Assembly (NCBI RefSeq): GCF_013410405.1
Contig: NZ_JACCFK010000002.1
Location: forward strand, 930,001 to 994,000
Length of the DNA stretch: 64,000 nt
Source of the DNA: Amycolatopsis endophytica
GTDB lineage: Bacteria > Actinomycetota > Actinomycetes > Mycobacteriales > Pseudonocardiaceae
Direction of reading: 5' to 3'
Shown here one piece after another: positions 27,602-37,420 of this stretch (position 1 is the stretch's first letter; every line of letters begins with the position of its first letter). The notes under the pieces are model-generated. The model did not search any database. It was given only the letters and a program-made list of their open reading frames with translations, and was not told the DNA's origin. The position numbers were made by a program, and so were the translations under genes.

Positions 27602-28798
27602 TCACCCGCTCAGGAACGCCCGCACGCGTCGCCGCGTCGCGAGCAGCCGCCACTGCCGGTCCGGGTGGTCGAAACCGTCGGTGAACGTGTCGGCCCGGCG
27701 CGGGTCGGCCGCCAGTCCCCGCCACAGCTCGTCCAGCCACGGCGGCGGGTCGAGCATCAGGTTCGTCCACGCCGACGCCCCGAGCAGCACCTCCTCGCGG
27801 GACCGCGCGACCCGACGGCAGAACAGCTCGTCGTACACCGTGTCGGCGGCTATCCCGGCGGCCACCACTCCGGCGCTGTAGGAGGCGATGTTGGCGCCCT
27901 GGCCCATCACCGGATCGACCACGACGTGCGCGTCGCCCAGCGCGAGTGCGAACCGGTCTTCCCCCAGCGGCAGGAAGTCCTCGCGCACGGCAGGAGTAAC
28001 GGCGCCCTGCAGCAGATCACTCGGATGGGTCAGAGCAAAGTCGTCGAGCACCCGCTCGGCGGTGGCGGGGTGGTGCTCGCGCAGCTTGTCCAGCACCGTC
28101 TTGCGGAACAACGCCGGGTCCTGCGCCGGGGACAGCTCGTTCAGCACCGCCAGATCACCGCCCGGCACGTTCTCGAACAGCAGCGCCGTGACCGGGCCGT
28201 GCCGCGACATCATCGGGATCTCCAGCAGCTCCCCCTGGCCGGGCGCGACGCCGATAGTGACGGCCGCGGGCTCGGCCGGAGCAATGCCGGCGTAGAGCCC
28301 CGCGCACAGCAGCCGCCGCGGAGCGTCGTGCGGGCTGTGCTCGGGGCGCCGCGGGAACAACCCGCTCAACGCACCCCGGCCGGTGGCGATCACGAGCAGG
28401 TCGTGCCGCCCGGCGAGCGCTCCGAGATCACGCGGGCCGACGTCGCGGACCTCGATCCGCCCGCCACGCGCCTCCAGGTCGCCGGCCAGCCGCGGCAGGT
28501 ACAGGCGGTGGTCGACCGCGCAGGAGGGGTGGGTGAACCGGCCGGCGAAGCGCGCTCCCCCGATCCAGTGATGGTGGGCCCCGTAGCCGAACTGCGCCGC
28601 GGGCCAGTGGTGCACGCCCAGCGCGCGCTCGCGCTCCAGCAGCGGGTGGTGGTGCGCGACGGTGTTGAGCAGCGGCGCAGCGGCGAGATCCTCCGGCGGC
28701 CGGTCGGCGTACAGCGTGAGGTCCACGTCGGCGGCCCGCAGCGCCAAGCCCAGGTGCAGCCCGGCGATACCCGCCCCGACGATGCCGACCGTGGTCAC
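27602..28798 (-). CDS. FAD-dependent monooxygenase, StyA-like (copy 2)
   Basis: 398-residue paralogue of the oxygenase at 25291-26511, sharing GIVGAGIAGLHLGLAL, LFENVPGGDLAVL, DPVMGQGANIASYSA and the FDHPDRQW ending. It is the first gene of the run and lacks its own reductase, so the single downstream flavin reductase would have to serve both. GTG start at 28798. Divergent from an IclR gene across a short AT-rich region. In Rhodococcus-type StyA1/StyA2 systems paired oxygenases also occur, but there one is fused to its reductase. Confidence 0.88.
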   Translation of the reverse strand: MTTVGIVGAGIAGLHLGLALRAADVDLTLYADRPPEDLAAAPLLNTVAHHHPLLERERALGVHHWPAAQFGYGAHHHWIGGARFAGRFTHPSCAVDHRLYLPRLAGDLEARGGRIEVRDVGPRDLGALAGRHDLLVIATGRGALSGLFPRRPEHSPHDAPRRLLCAGLYAGIAPAEPAAVTIGVAPGQGELLEIPMMSRHGPVTALLFENVPGGDLAVLNELSPAQDPALFRKTVLDKLREHHPATAERVLDDFALTHPSDLLQGAVTPAVREDFLPLGEDRFALALGDAHVVVDPVMGQGANIASYSAGVVAAGIAADTVYDELFCRRVARSREEVLLGASAWTNLMLDPPPWLDELWRGLAADPRRADTFTDGFDHPDRQWRLLATRRRVRAFLSG

Positions 28799-28830
28799 GA
28801 CGCTGTCCTTACTCTATTATCGAGCAGCCA

Positions 28831-28850
28831 GTTCTATTTCTGAGTGGAAC
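28831..28850. promoter_or_regulatory. Candidate operator between StyA-like copy 2 and IclR
   Basis: GTTC-N12-GAAC lies in an AT-rich gap between divergent genes, just upstream of the preferred IclR start. Spaced inverted repeats of this form suit a dimeric IclR protein, but the match is short. Confidence 0.25.
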
Positions 28851-28864
28851 AGTACGAGGGGCGG

Positions 28865-29545
28865 ATGGCGGAAGGCAAGGTTGTCGGCGGCGCGGGGCTG
28901 CAAACACTCGAACGGGGCCTGGCCGTCCTCGAAGCCGTCGCCGCTCACGCACCGTGCACGACGACCACGATCGCCGAGGTCACCGGCCTGCACCGGTCGA
29001 TCGCCTACCGCGTGCTGTGCACCCTGGAGGCCAACGGCTACCTGCACCGCGACGACGCCGGCCGCTACGAGGTCGGCCTCGCGGTGCTCACCGTCGCCTC
29101 GGCGGTGCGCTCGGACCTGCAGTCGCTCGCGCAGACCGCGCTGTCGGCGGTCGCCGAAGAGACCGCGACCGTCGCGTTCCTCGCGGTGCCCCACGGCGAG
29201 GAGGCGCTGACCCTGGTCACCGCCGAACCGCAGGCCGCCGCCAGCCCGGTGTCCTACCGGCCCGGCGTGCGCCACCCGCTCACCCGCGGCGCACCCGGCC
29301 TGGCGATCCTCGCCGCACTGCCGCCGCGCCCGCACGAACGTCCCGAGGTCACGCTGGCCCGCGACCTCGGTTCGGTACGCACGACCGGGGAGGTCGTCCC
29401 GGGCATCACCTCGCTCGCGGTGCCCGTGCGGTTGCGTGCGGGACGGGTCGCGAGCGCGTGCCTGCTGTTCGTCGCGGGCCGCCAGGACGAGGCGGCGGCG
29501 CTGGCCAGCCTTCGCGCCGCCGCCGAACGTCTCGACGGGCGCTGA
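28865..29545 (+). CDS. IclR-family regulator
   Basis: 226-residue IclR protein. Winged helix: LQTLERGLAVLEAVAAH, EVTGLHRSIAYRVLCTLEANGYL. Effector domain: PGVRHPLTRGAPGLAILAALP and the terminal VPVRLRAGRVASACLLF. ATG 28865 has GAGGGG three bases upstream; a GTG at 28844 would add seven residues. It diverges from the StyA-like copy 2 and is likely a second regulator for the aromatic oxidation genes, in addition to the AraC protein. Confidence 0.88.
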   Translation: MAEGKVVGGAGLQTLERGLAVLEAVAAHAPCTTTTIAEVTGLHRSIAYRVLCTLEANGYLHRDDAGRYEVGLAVLTVASAVRSDLQSLAQTALSAVAEETATVAFLAVPHGEEALTLVTAEPQAAASPVSYRPGVRHPLTRGAPGLAILAALPPRPHERPEVTLARDLGSVRTTGEVVPGITSLAVPVRLRAGRVASACLLFVAGRQDEAAALASLRAAAERLDGR

Positions 29546-29654
29546 CGGCGCGGTCGCCGAACCCCGGGAAGGACGCGTAGGATGACACCACGGTTGAGCA
29601 AGTAGCCGTCAGACGTTCCCGACAGGCGCTCGCCGCACATGGGAGACCGTGGTC

Positions 29655-30116
29655 ATGGCTTCTCCGAACACCCGCACAGTTTCCGTCAGGCAGCAGGGCA
29701 TTCCTGGTCCGCGGTCCACCGCTGGCCCGGCGTCGAGAGCCTTCGCCGTCGACGTGTCCCGGCCCAGCACGCACACCCTCCTCGTCGAGGTCGGTGGCGA
29801 CGTCGACCTGGCCACCGCACCCCGGCTCGCCGAAGCGATCGAGCACCGCTTCCGCGGCGCGGTGACACTGCTCGTGCTCGACCTGTCCGAGGTCACCTTC
29901 CTCGGCACCGCGGGACTCACCGTGCTGGTCGAGACCCAGCAGACCGCCGCGCGCCGCGACGTCGCACTGCGGGTCACCGGCACCGGGGCCCACCCCGTCG
30001 AACGCGCGCTGCGCGCGGCGGGAATGCTGCACAGCCTGCCCGCCGTCGACGAGCCCGCCGAGGACGTCGTGCTGCGGCACGTGGCCGAGCAGGACGTCCC
30101 GCGCCCACCGTGGTGA
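29655..30116 (+). CDS. STAS-domain anti-sigma factor antagonist-like protein
   Basis: 153-residue protein with a STAS domain (LLVEVGGDVDLATAPRLAEAI, LVLDLSEVTFLGTAGLTVLVE). STAS antagonists release sigma factors by binding anti-sigma kinases and are switched off by phosphorylation of a serine. In SpoIIAA that motif reads D-S-S-G; here it is G-T-A-G, so the accepting serine appears to be alanine with a threonine beside it. ATG 29655 follows GGGAG by nine bases. No anti-sigma factor is adjacent, so the partner lies elsewhere. Confidence 0.85.
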   Translation: MASPNTRTVSVRQQGIPGPRSTAGPASRAFAVDVSRPSTHTLLVEVGGDVDLATAPRLAEAIEHRFRGAVTLLVLDLSEVTFLGTAGLTVLVETQQTAARRDVALRVTGTGAHPVERALRAAGMLHSLPAVDEPAEDVVLRHVAEQDVPRPPW

Positions 30117-30150
30117 ACGGCGATCTTGCGGCACCGCGCACCTCGCGTCC

Positions 30151-30921
30151 TCAGCGGTCCGTCGGGATCGCGACTTCGCCGTCCTCGGCGATGAGCCGGT
30201 CCAGGACGTCGTCGGGCATCCACACCCGGTGCGAGTAGTTCTCGCCCCACGAGTTCAGGATCGGCACCGCGTTCAGCTCGTCGGCGCGCGTGTTGGCGAG
30301 CACCTGGTGCACCTCGGCGGACGAGGTCGCCCAGCGGAAAGCGAGAAGACCGTCCGCCACATCGGGCTGGTACGCGGTGCGTTCACCGGAGGAGTCGTCC
30401 GCGAAGGCGGGGTTCCAGTCGACGTGCCCGGCCGCGACGAGCACCTCCGCGGCAGCGCGCACCGAGGTGCCTTCGTCGTCGCCCGGGTTGGTCTGCGGCC
30501 ACTCGTCGCGTTCCTTGGCGCGGTCCCACAGCCAGCGCGCCGCGTAGAGGCCCTTGTTCAGCAGGGTCATGCAGCGCGACCAGCCGAAGCCGACGCACGC
30601 GCCTTCGCCGCCCTGGTCGTAGAAGTGGTACCAGTCCATCTGGTCGGGGCCGTTGCCCGGTTCGAGGCACACGCAATGCCCGCCGCGGATCCGGCCGAGT
30701 TTCCCGTCTCCGGCCACGAACATCTCCCCGGAGCGCTCGTCACGTTCGGGCGAGTCGAACGCCTCGTACCAGTTGACGCCGATCACCACCGGGACGGCGG
30801 TGGGACGGTCCACCTCCGGGAGCGCGGTGATCGGGAAACGCTCGAGGTGGCGCCAGTCGTCCGGGAGGTAGCGGCCGAGCCGCTCGTCCCGAGGATCGCT
30901 GCCGATGGGCCGGTAACGCAT
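30151..30921 (-). CDS. Papain-like (C1-type) cysteine peptidase, apparently circularly permuted
   Basis: 256-residue protein without signal peptide. DQGGEGACVGFGWS (Cys109) matches the nucleophile motif of bacterial C1 peptidases, EGTSVRAAAEVLVAAGHV the segment after it, and ILNSWGENY (Asn223) the active-site asparagine. The histidine motif RGGHCVCLEPG (His82), with the preceding VVIGVNWYEAF strand, comes before the cysteine, whereas papains have the order Cys-His-Asn. Thus the order is His-Cys-Asn. ATG 30921 has GGGAG six bases upstream. Similar proteins occur in actinophage-related settings, so a phage origin is possible. Function unknown. Confidence 0.65.
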   Translation of the reverse strand: MRYRPIGSDPRDERLGRYLPDDWRHLERFPITALPEVDRPTAVPVVIGVNWYEAFDSPERDERSGEMFVAGDGKLGRIRGGHCVCLEPGNGPDQMDWYHFYDQGGEGACVGFGWSRCMTLLNKGLYAARWLWDRAKERDEWPQTNPGDDEGTSVRAAAEVLVAAGHVDWNPAFADDSSGERTAYQPDVADGLLAFRWATSSAEVHQVLANTRADELNAVPILNSWGENYSHRVWMPDDVLDRLIAEDGEVAIPTDR

Positions 30922-31053
30922 GATGCACTCCCACGGGTGAGTCCGGGGGCCTCGCCGTGGAAGTCGCGGCCGGCGCGCGGAAGTTACGGGCGCGTTCATG
31001 ATTCTTCCCGGCCGTGACCAGGACGTTTCGTTGCCGCTGCTACGCTTTCGCGC

Positions 31054-31512
31054 GTGCGGGAGGACGAGCCGGTCGTGGATATCTACACCGACGGCGCCTG
31101 CAGCGGGAATCCTGGCCCCGGCGGGTGGGGCGCGGTGCTGCGGTACGGGCGGCACGAGAAGGAGCTCTACGGCGGCGAGCCCGGCACCACGACCAACAAC
31201 CGCATGGAACTGATGGCACCGATCCGCGCGCTGGAGGCCCTGAAACGACCGTCCGTGGTGCGGGTGTACACGGACTCCAGCTACGTGCGCAACGGTGTCA
31301 TGCAGTGGATGCCCCGCTGGAAGACCAACGGCTGGCAGACCGCGAGCCGCGAGCCGGTGAAGAACGCCGACCTGTGGCAACGCCTCGACAAGGCCATCGG
31401 TGAGCACGAGGTGCAGTGGCACTGGGTCAAGGGCCACGCCGGTCACCCCGAGAACGAGCGCGCGGACAAGCTCGCGGTGCGCGGGGCCAAGGAGGCGAGC
31501 GGGCGCGGCTGA
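31054..31512 (+). CDS. rnhA: Ribonuclease HI
   Basis: 152-residue RNase HI, which removes RNA from RNA-DNA hybrids. The catalytic carboxylates are Asp13 ([18 protein letters not shown]), Glu52 (NNRMELMA), Asp74 (VYTDSSYV) and Asp138 (NERADKLA); the basic protrusion [11 protein letters not shown] of type 1 enzymes is present. GTG 31054 lies 7 bases after TACGCT with no Shine-Dalgarno, pointing to a leaderless message. Not the fused RNase H-acid phosphatase found in mycobacteria. Confidence 0.96.
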   Translation: MREDEPVVDIYTDGACSGNPGPGGWGAVLRYGRHEKELYGGEPGTTTNNRMELMAPIRALEALKRPSVVRVYTDSSYVRNGVMQWMPRWKTNGWQTASREPVKNADLWQRLDKAIGEHEVQWHWVKGHAGHPENERADKLAVRGAKEASGRG

Positions 31513-31674
31513 GGCACGCCCCGACCGACGCGGCAGCTGCGCGCGGTGAGCAGTGCGCGAAGCCGAGTGGCGGAGGACGACATCCGGCAACAGAGCGCCG
31601 GTCCCCTGGCGGCGGTTGTGCCTCGCGCCGCGGCCGCGAAGTGCAACCGCGAGATCGGCGCGGTGGATGCCGGG
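31513..31674. other. Non-coding gap between rnhA and geosmin synthase 3' ends
   Basis: Convergent gap of 162 bases; nothing recognised. No clear terminator stem was found for either gene. Confidence 0.4.
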
Positions 31675-34105
<2,431 letters not shown>

Positions 34106-34783
34106 GTGAAACGGCAAGTATTCCGGATCATGGCACCTGATGGTTTTTACCGGGATCCGCAGGGGAGAATCAGACCACGGCACAACAAGAAGGGGGGCGC
34201 GGCGGCACTCGCCGCGGTGGCGGCGGGAGCGCTCGTCGCGGGCGGAACGGGACTTTCCACGGGCGGCGGCGCCGCGCTCGAATCACCGCCCTCCGCGCAG
34301 GGCAAGAGCGCGGGCAAGGACGCGGCACGCAAGGGCCAGCGCCAGCAAGCCTGGTCCCGCATGGGGCTCCGGCAGCTCAGGCAGACCGCCCGTGCCGAGC
34401 TGACCTGCACGGCGCACTCCTACGGTCAGGTGCGGGAGTTCTTCGCGCGCCATCCCTGCCGCAAGCTGGACCGCGTTCTCCTCGCGATCGGCGACACGCG
34501 GGGAAACACCGTGGTCGTCTCGATCGCCTGGGTGCGGATGCCCTCCGCGGGCAGTGCCGACGACCTCAAGGACCTCGCCGACACCGACGGCACCGGCAAC
34601 GTCGAGCCGCTGGCCGCGTCCGCTCTCGATCTGACCGGGGTCGAGTTCACCGGCGAGTACTACGGCTCCCGCCGCAGCGGCTCGCTCGTCGTGATCGCCG
34701 AGGCGGCACCCGGCGGCGGGCACCCCGGCCCGGCGACGATGGACGACGCCGCCGAGGTCGCGGCCGAGTTCCCGCCGCCCTAA
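34106..34783 (+). CDS. Hypothetical actinobacterial protein
   Basis: 225-residue protein of unknown function. A hydrophobic alanine-glycine segment (about residues 31-54, AAALAAVAAGALVAGG) could be a membrane anchor or export signal after a basic N-terminus. The C-terminal half is a compact domain with two cysteines (ELTCTAHSYGQVREFF, RHPCRKLDRVLLAIGD) and TVVVSIAWVRMP. GTG 34106 is the annotated start; it overlaps a two-codon frame ATG-GAG-TGA that itself has the best ribosome site (GGGGAG). ATG 34130 (MAPDGFYRDPQG) is an equally possible start. Overlaps the convergent DinB gene by 4 bases. Confidence 0.65.
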   Translation: MKRQVFRIMAPDGFYRDPQGRIRPRHNKKGGAAALAAVAAGALVAGGTGLSTGGGAALESPPSAQGKSAGKDAARKGQRQQAWSRMGLRQLRQTARAELTCTAHSYGQVREFFARHPCRKLDRVLLAIGDTRGNTVVVSIAWVRMPSAGSADDLKDLADTDGTGNVEPLAASALDLTGVEFTGEYYGSRRSGSLVVIAEAAPGGGHPGPATMDDAAEVAAEFPPP

Positions 34784-35286
34784 CGGCGCTCCAGGACACC
34801 CCGCACGAACGCGGCCTGCCCGGCGTGCTGCAGGTCGTCGGACAGGACGCTGACCAGCCGGACGCCCAGGGTGACCGGCGGGTCCCACGCCTCGTCGACC
34901 ACCTGGTCCAGCCGGTCCTCCCGCAGCGAGCCGAGCCACGACACGACTTGGTCGTGCACCGCGTCGGCGTAGCCGCCGAGCAACTTCGCTGACGCGCGCA
35001 CCGCGGCGACGTCCTTCGCGCTGTGTCCGTAACCGGTGGCCTCGGGACCGAACGGCAACCCGAACCGCTCGTGCCAGCCCTGGTCCGTCCACACCTGCGG
35101 CGTGCCAGCCAGGTCGGCGATGTGGTCGTCCTGCACGCGCGTGAGGTGCCAGACCAGCCAGGCGATCGAGTTCGCGCCCGGGTCGAGGCGCTCCGTCAGC
35201 TCGTCTTCGGTCAGCCCGTCGACGGCCTCGTGCACGACCTCCTGGACGCGGTCGAACCCGTCGATCACCAAGTCCGCAACAGTCAT
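34780..35286 (-). CDS. DinB-like (DUF664) family protein
   Basis: 168-residue four-helix-bundle protein of the DinB/YfiT superfamily, whose members are metal-dependent thiol transferases or S-transferases for mycothiol or bacillithiol. Metal-binding histidines are in WLVWHLTRVQDDH and DDLQHAGQAAFVRG. The specific reaction is unknown. The ATG is preceded by AGGGG and by TAGCGT, which overlaps the stop codon of the FetB-type gene behind it. Confidence 0.85.
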   Translation of the reverse strand: MTVADLVIDGFDRVQEVVHEAVDGLTEDELTERLDPGANSIAWLVWHLTRVQDDHIADLAGTPQVWTDQGWHERFGLPFGPEATGYGHSAKDVAAVRASAKLLGGYADAVHDQVVSWLGSLREDRLDQVVDEAWDPPVTLGVRLVSVLSDDLQHAGQAAFVRGVLERR

Positions 35287-35295
35287 GCCCCTACG

Positions 35296-36042
35296 CTAAC
35301 CGCGTTCGATCGATCCCGCCGCGACCAACTGGACCGTCACCAGCACCGCCACGGATTCGGCCGCCAGCAGCCCCAGCAGGACCAGCACCTGCGTCACCCC
35401 GGCCTGCACCGGGCTCGCACCGCCGAGCAGCACACCGACGTACGCGCCGGGCAGCGTCACGAGCCCGACCGTGCGGGTCTGGTCGAGCGCCGGGATCAGC
35501 GCCTGGCCGGCACTGGGACGGCAGATCTCCAGCGCCGCCGCGCGCCGCAGGAAGCCGAGCGCGAGAGCGGCCTCGTACTCACCGTGGCGTGAGCTCAGCT
35601 CGTCGAGAGCGCGCCGCGCGGCCTGGGAGGTCGCGGTCATCGCGCCCCCGATGACGATCCCGGCGATCGGCACGACCGCGATCGGCTGCACCGGCACCAC
35701 GCCGAGCCCGAGCACGAGCGCCAGCACCGGCACCAGACCACTGGCCAGCGCGACGGCGATCCACGGCAGCCGCCGCACCGGGACCCCGATCCGCCGGGCC
35801 GAGGTGACCGCGGCGATCGTGAACATGAGCAGCACGAACAGCCCGGTCCACCATCCCGACCGCAGCACCGCGGTGATCAGCAGCGACACCACGGCCAGCT
35901 GGGCGACCGCCCGGCCCGCGGCCGTCACGACGGCCCAGCCCGGCCCGAGCCTGCCCAGCCCCATCGCGAGGGCACCGATCGCGACGAGCGCGACGAGGAC
36001 GACGGCCAGCATCGGCCCGGTCTGCAGGGTCGCTCCGTTCAC
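35296..36042 (-). CDS. FetB/YbbM-type ABC transporter permease without its ATPase
   Basis: 248-residue UPF0014 membrane protein (about 7 TM segments), homologous to FetB, permease of the FetAB iron exporter. Motifs: TSARRIGVPVRRLPWIAVALA, GAMTATSQAARRALDELSSRHGEYEAALALG in family order, and GLVTLPGAYVGVLLGG. The expected FetA ATPase gene is not next to it; it may lie elsewhere or be shared. GTG at 36042 is the likely start; ATG at residue 11 is possible. Follows the MmpS-like gene by 25 bases in the same direction. Confidence 0.85.
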   Translation of the reverse strand: MNGATLQTGPMLAVVLVALVAIGALAMGLGRLGPGWAVVTAAGRAVAQLAVVSLLITAVLRSGWWTGLFVLLMFTIAAVTSARRIGVPVRRLPWIAVALASGLVPVLALVLGLGVVPVQPIAVVPIAGIVIGGAMTATSQAARRALDELSSRHGEYEAALALGFLRRAAALEICRPSAGQALIPALDQTRTVGLVTLPGAYVGVLLGGASPVQAGVTQVLVLLGLLAAESVAVLVTVQLVAAGSIERG

Positions 36043-36067
36043 CCGGTGAATCGTGCCGTACGCCGGA

Positions 36068-36562
36068 TCAGGGCAGCGACTTCGAGCAGCGCACCATCCC
36101 CTGCGGCGCCGAGACGGAGCGCTCGCTGACCACCACGCCGTCGACGGTGATCCGGCAGACCAGCGTGCCGCGGCCGGCGTTGCGCGCGGTGAGGCTGAAG
36201 TACTGTTCGGCGCCCTGCGGCCCGGTCCGCTCGACCGACACCGACCACGGCGTGTCGGTGTCGAGCACCTGCGCGATGTCGGAGCCACGCGCCACGTAGG
36301 TGACGTTGAGCGCGCCCGCGCCGCCGCTGAGCTCGTAGGTCACGGCGTAGGACACCTGCGGCACCGGCGCGACCGGCGCCTCCACCGCCGCGCCGGCGCC
36401 GTTGAGGGCGCCCACCACCGGGTCCGCGCCACGCGCGCCCGCGATGAGCATCGAGGTCAGGCCTACCGTGAGCAGCACACCGAGGCCGGCGAACACGGCC
36501 ATCGAACTCGACAGCGGCCGCCGCGGTCCCGGGCCGGGGCCCACCGTGGGAACAACACCCAT
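36068..36562 (-). CDS. MmpS-family membrane protein
   Basis: 164-residue protein with one N-terminal TM helix (SSMAVFAGLGVLLTVGLTSMLIAGA) and an extracytoplasmic beta domain (VSYAVTYELSGGAGALNVTYVARG, DTPWSVSVE, LVCRITVDGVVVSERS) typical of MmpS. In mycobacteria MmpS proteins work with MmpL exporters of lipids and siderophores. No MmpL gene is present in the window. A regulatory or accessory role cannot be refined. Confidence 0.8.
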   Translation of the reverse strand: MGVVPTVGPGPGPRRPLSSSMAVFAGLGVLLTVGLTSMLIAGARGADPVVGALNGAGAAVEAPVAPVPQVSYAVTYELSGGAGALNVTYVARGSDIAQVLDTDTPWSVSVERTGPQGAEQYFSLTARNAGRGTLVCRITVDGVVVSERSVSAPQGMVRCSKSLP

Positions 36563-36706
36563 GGCGTCGTCTTCTCTCGACTCACCGCGCTTCCAGTGAG
36601 CGCGTCAACCATTCCTCGCGAGCCGAGCGTCAATCGTTACCTGACGGGAACACCACCGTCCGCTTTTCACCCGCTCGGGGTAAGAAAGCTTGCTGACCTG
36701 CGATGA

Positions 36707-37411
36707 CTACTCGCTGGCGTCGTCGATGTCCCCGGTCTCGACGGCCACGATCCCCGGCTGGTCGGCGAGCGTGGCGAGCAGGCCGGTGACACCGCGCGGG
36801 CCGAGCAGGCGCATCCGCAGGTCGATCAGCCGGTCCTCGTCGTGGCGGGCGGTGCGGGCCTGTTCGACCGAGTAGCCGGACCGTGTCGCCAGTTCGAGGA
36901 TCCGCCGCAGCGCGCCCTCGCCGTCGCGGTAGGTCAGGCGGACGGTGGCGGTGGCCGGGCTGCTGCGGGTCAGCACGCGCACCAGCGGCGGGTAGCCGTA
37001 GACGACCAGGAAGTGCGCCGCCGTCACGACCAGCGCGAGCAGCGGCAGCCCGGCCGCGCACGCGCACCCGACGGCGACGCTCATCCACACCACGGCCGCC
37101 GTGGTCAGCCCGCGCACCACGTCGCGGCGCACGAAGATCAGCCCACCACCGATGAAGCCGATCCCGGACACGATCTGCGCCGCGACCCGCGACGGGTCCA
37201 GCACGATCCGCCCCTGCTCGAGCACGTCGGTGAAGCCGTACTTGCTCACCAGCAGGAACAGGGCCGCCCCCACCCCGACGAGGGTGTGCGTCCGCAGCCC
37301 CGCGCTCTTCTGTTTCAGCTCGCGTTCGAGTCCGATCAACGAGCACAGGACGAGCGCCAGCACCAGCTCGCCGACCTGCTGCCAGCCCTGGCCCGTGGGT
37401 TCGGAAAACAC
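36707..37411 (-). CDS. MgtC/SapB-family membrane protein
   Basis: 234-residue protein: the N-terminal MgtC domain with about five TM helices (LIGLERELKQKSAGLRTHTLVGVGAALF, SGIGFIGGGLIF) and a C-terminal ACT-like cytosolic domain. MgtC proteins relate to magnesium limitation and F-ATPase control. GTG 37411 is preceded by TAACCT at six bases, overlapping the stop of the FGGY kinase gene, so an own leaderless promoter is possible. No magnesium riboswitch was seen upstream. Confidence 0.9.
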   Translation of the reverse strand: MFSEPTGQGWQQVGELVLALVLCSLIGLERELKQKSAGLRTHTLVGVGAALFLLVSKYGFTDVLEQGRIVLDPSRVAAQIVSGIGFIGGGLIFVRRDVVRGLTTAAVVWMSVAVGCACAAGLPLLALVVTAAHFLVVYGYPPLVRVLTRSSPATATVRLTYRDGEGALRRILELATRSGYSVEQARTARHDEDRLIDLRMRLLGPRGVTGLLATLADQPGIVAVETGDIDDASE

Positions 37412-37420
37412 CCGGACAGG

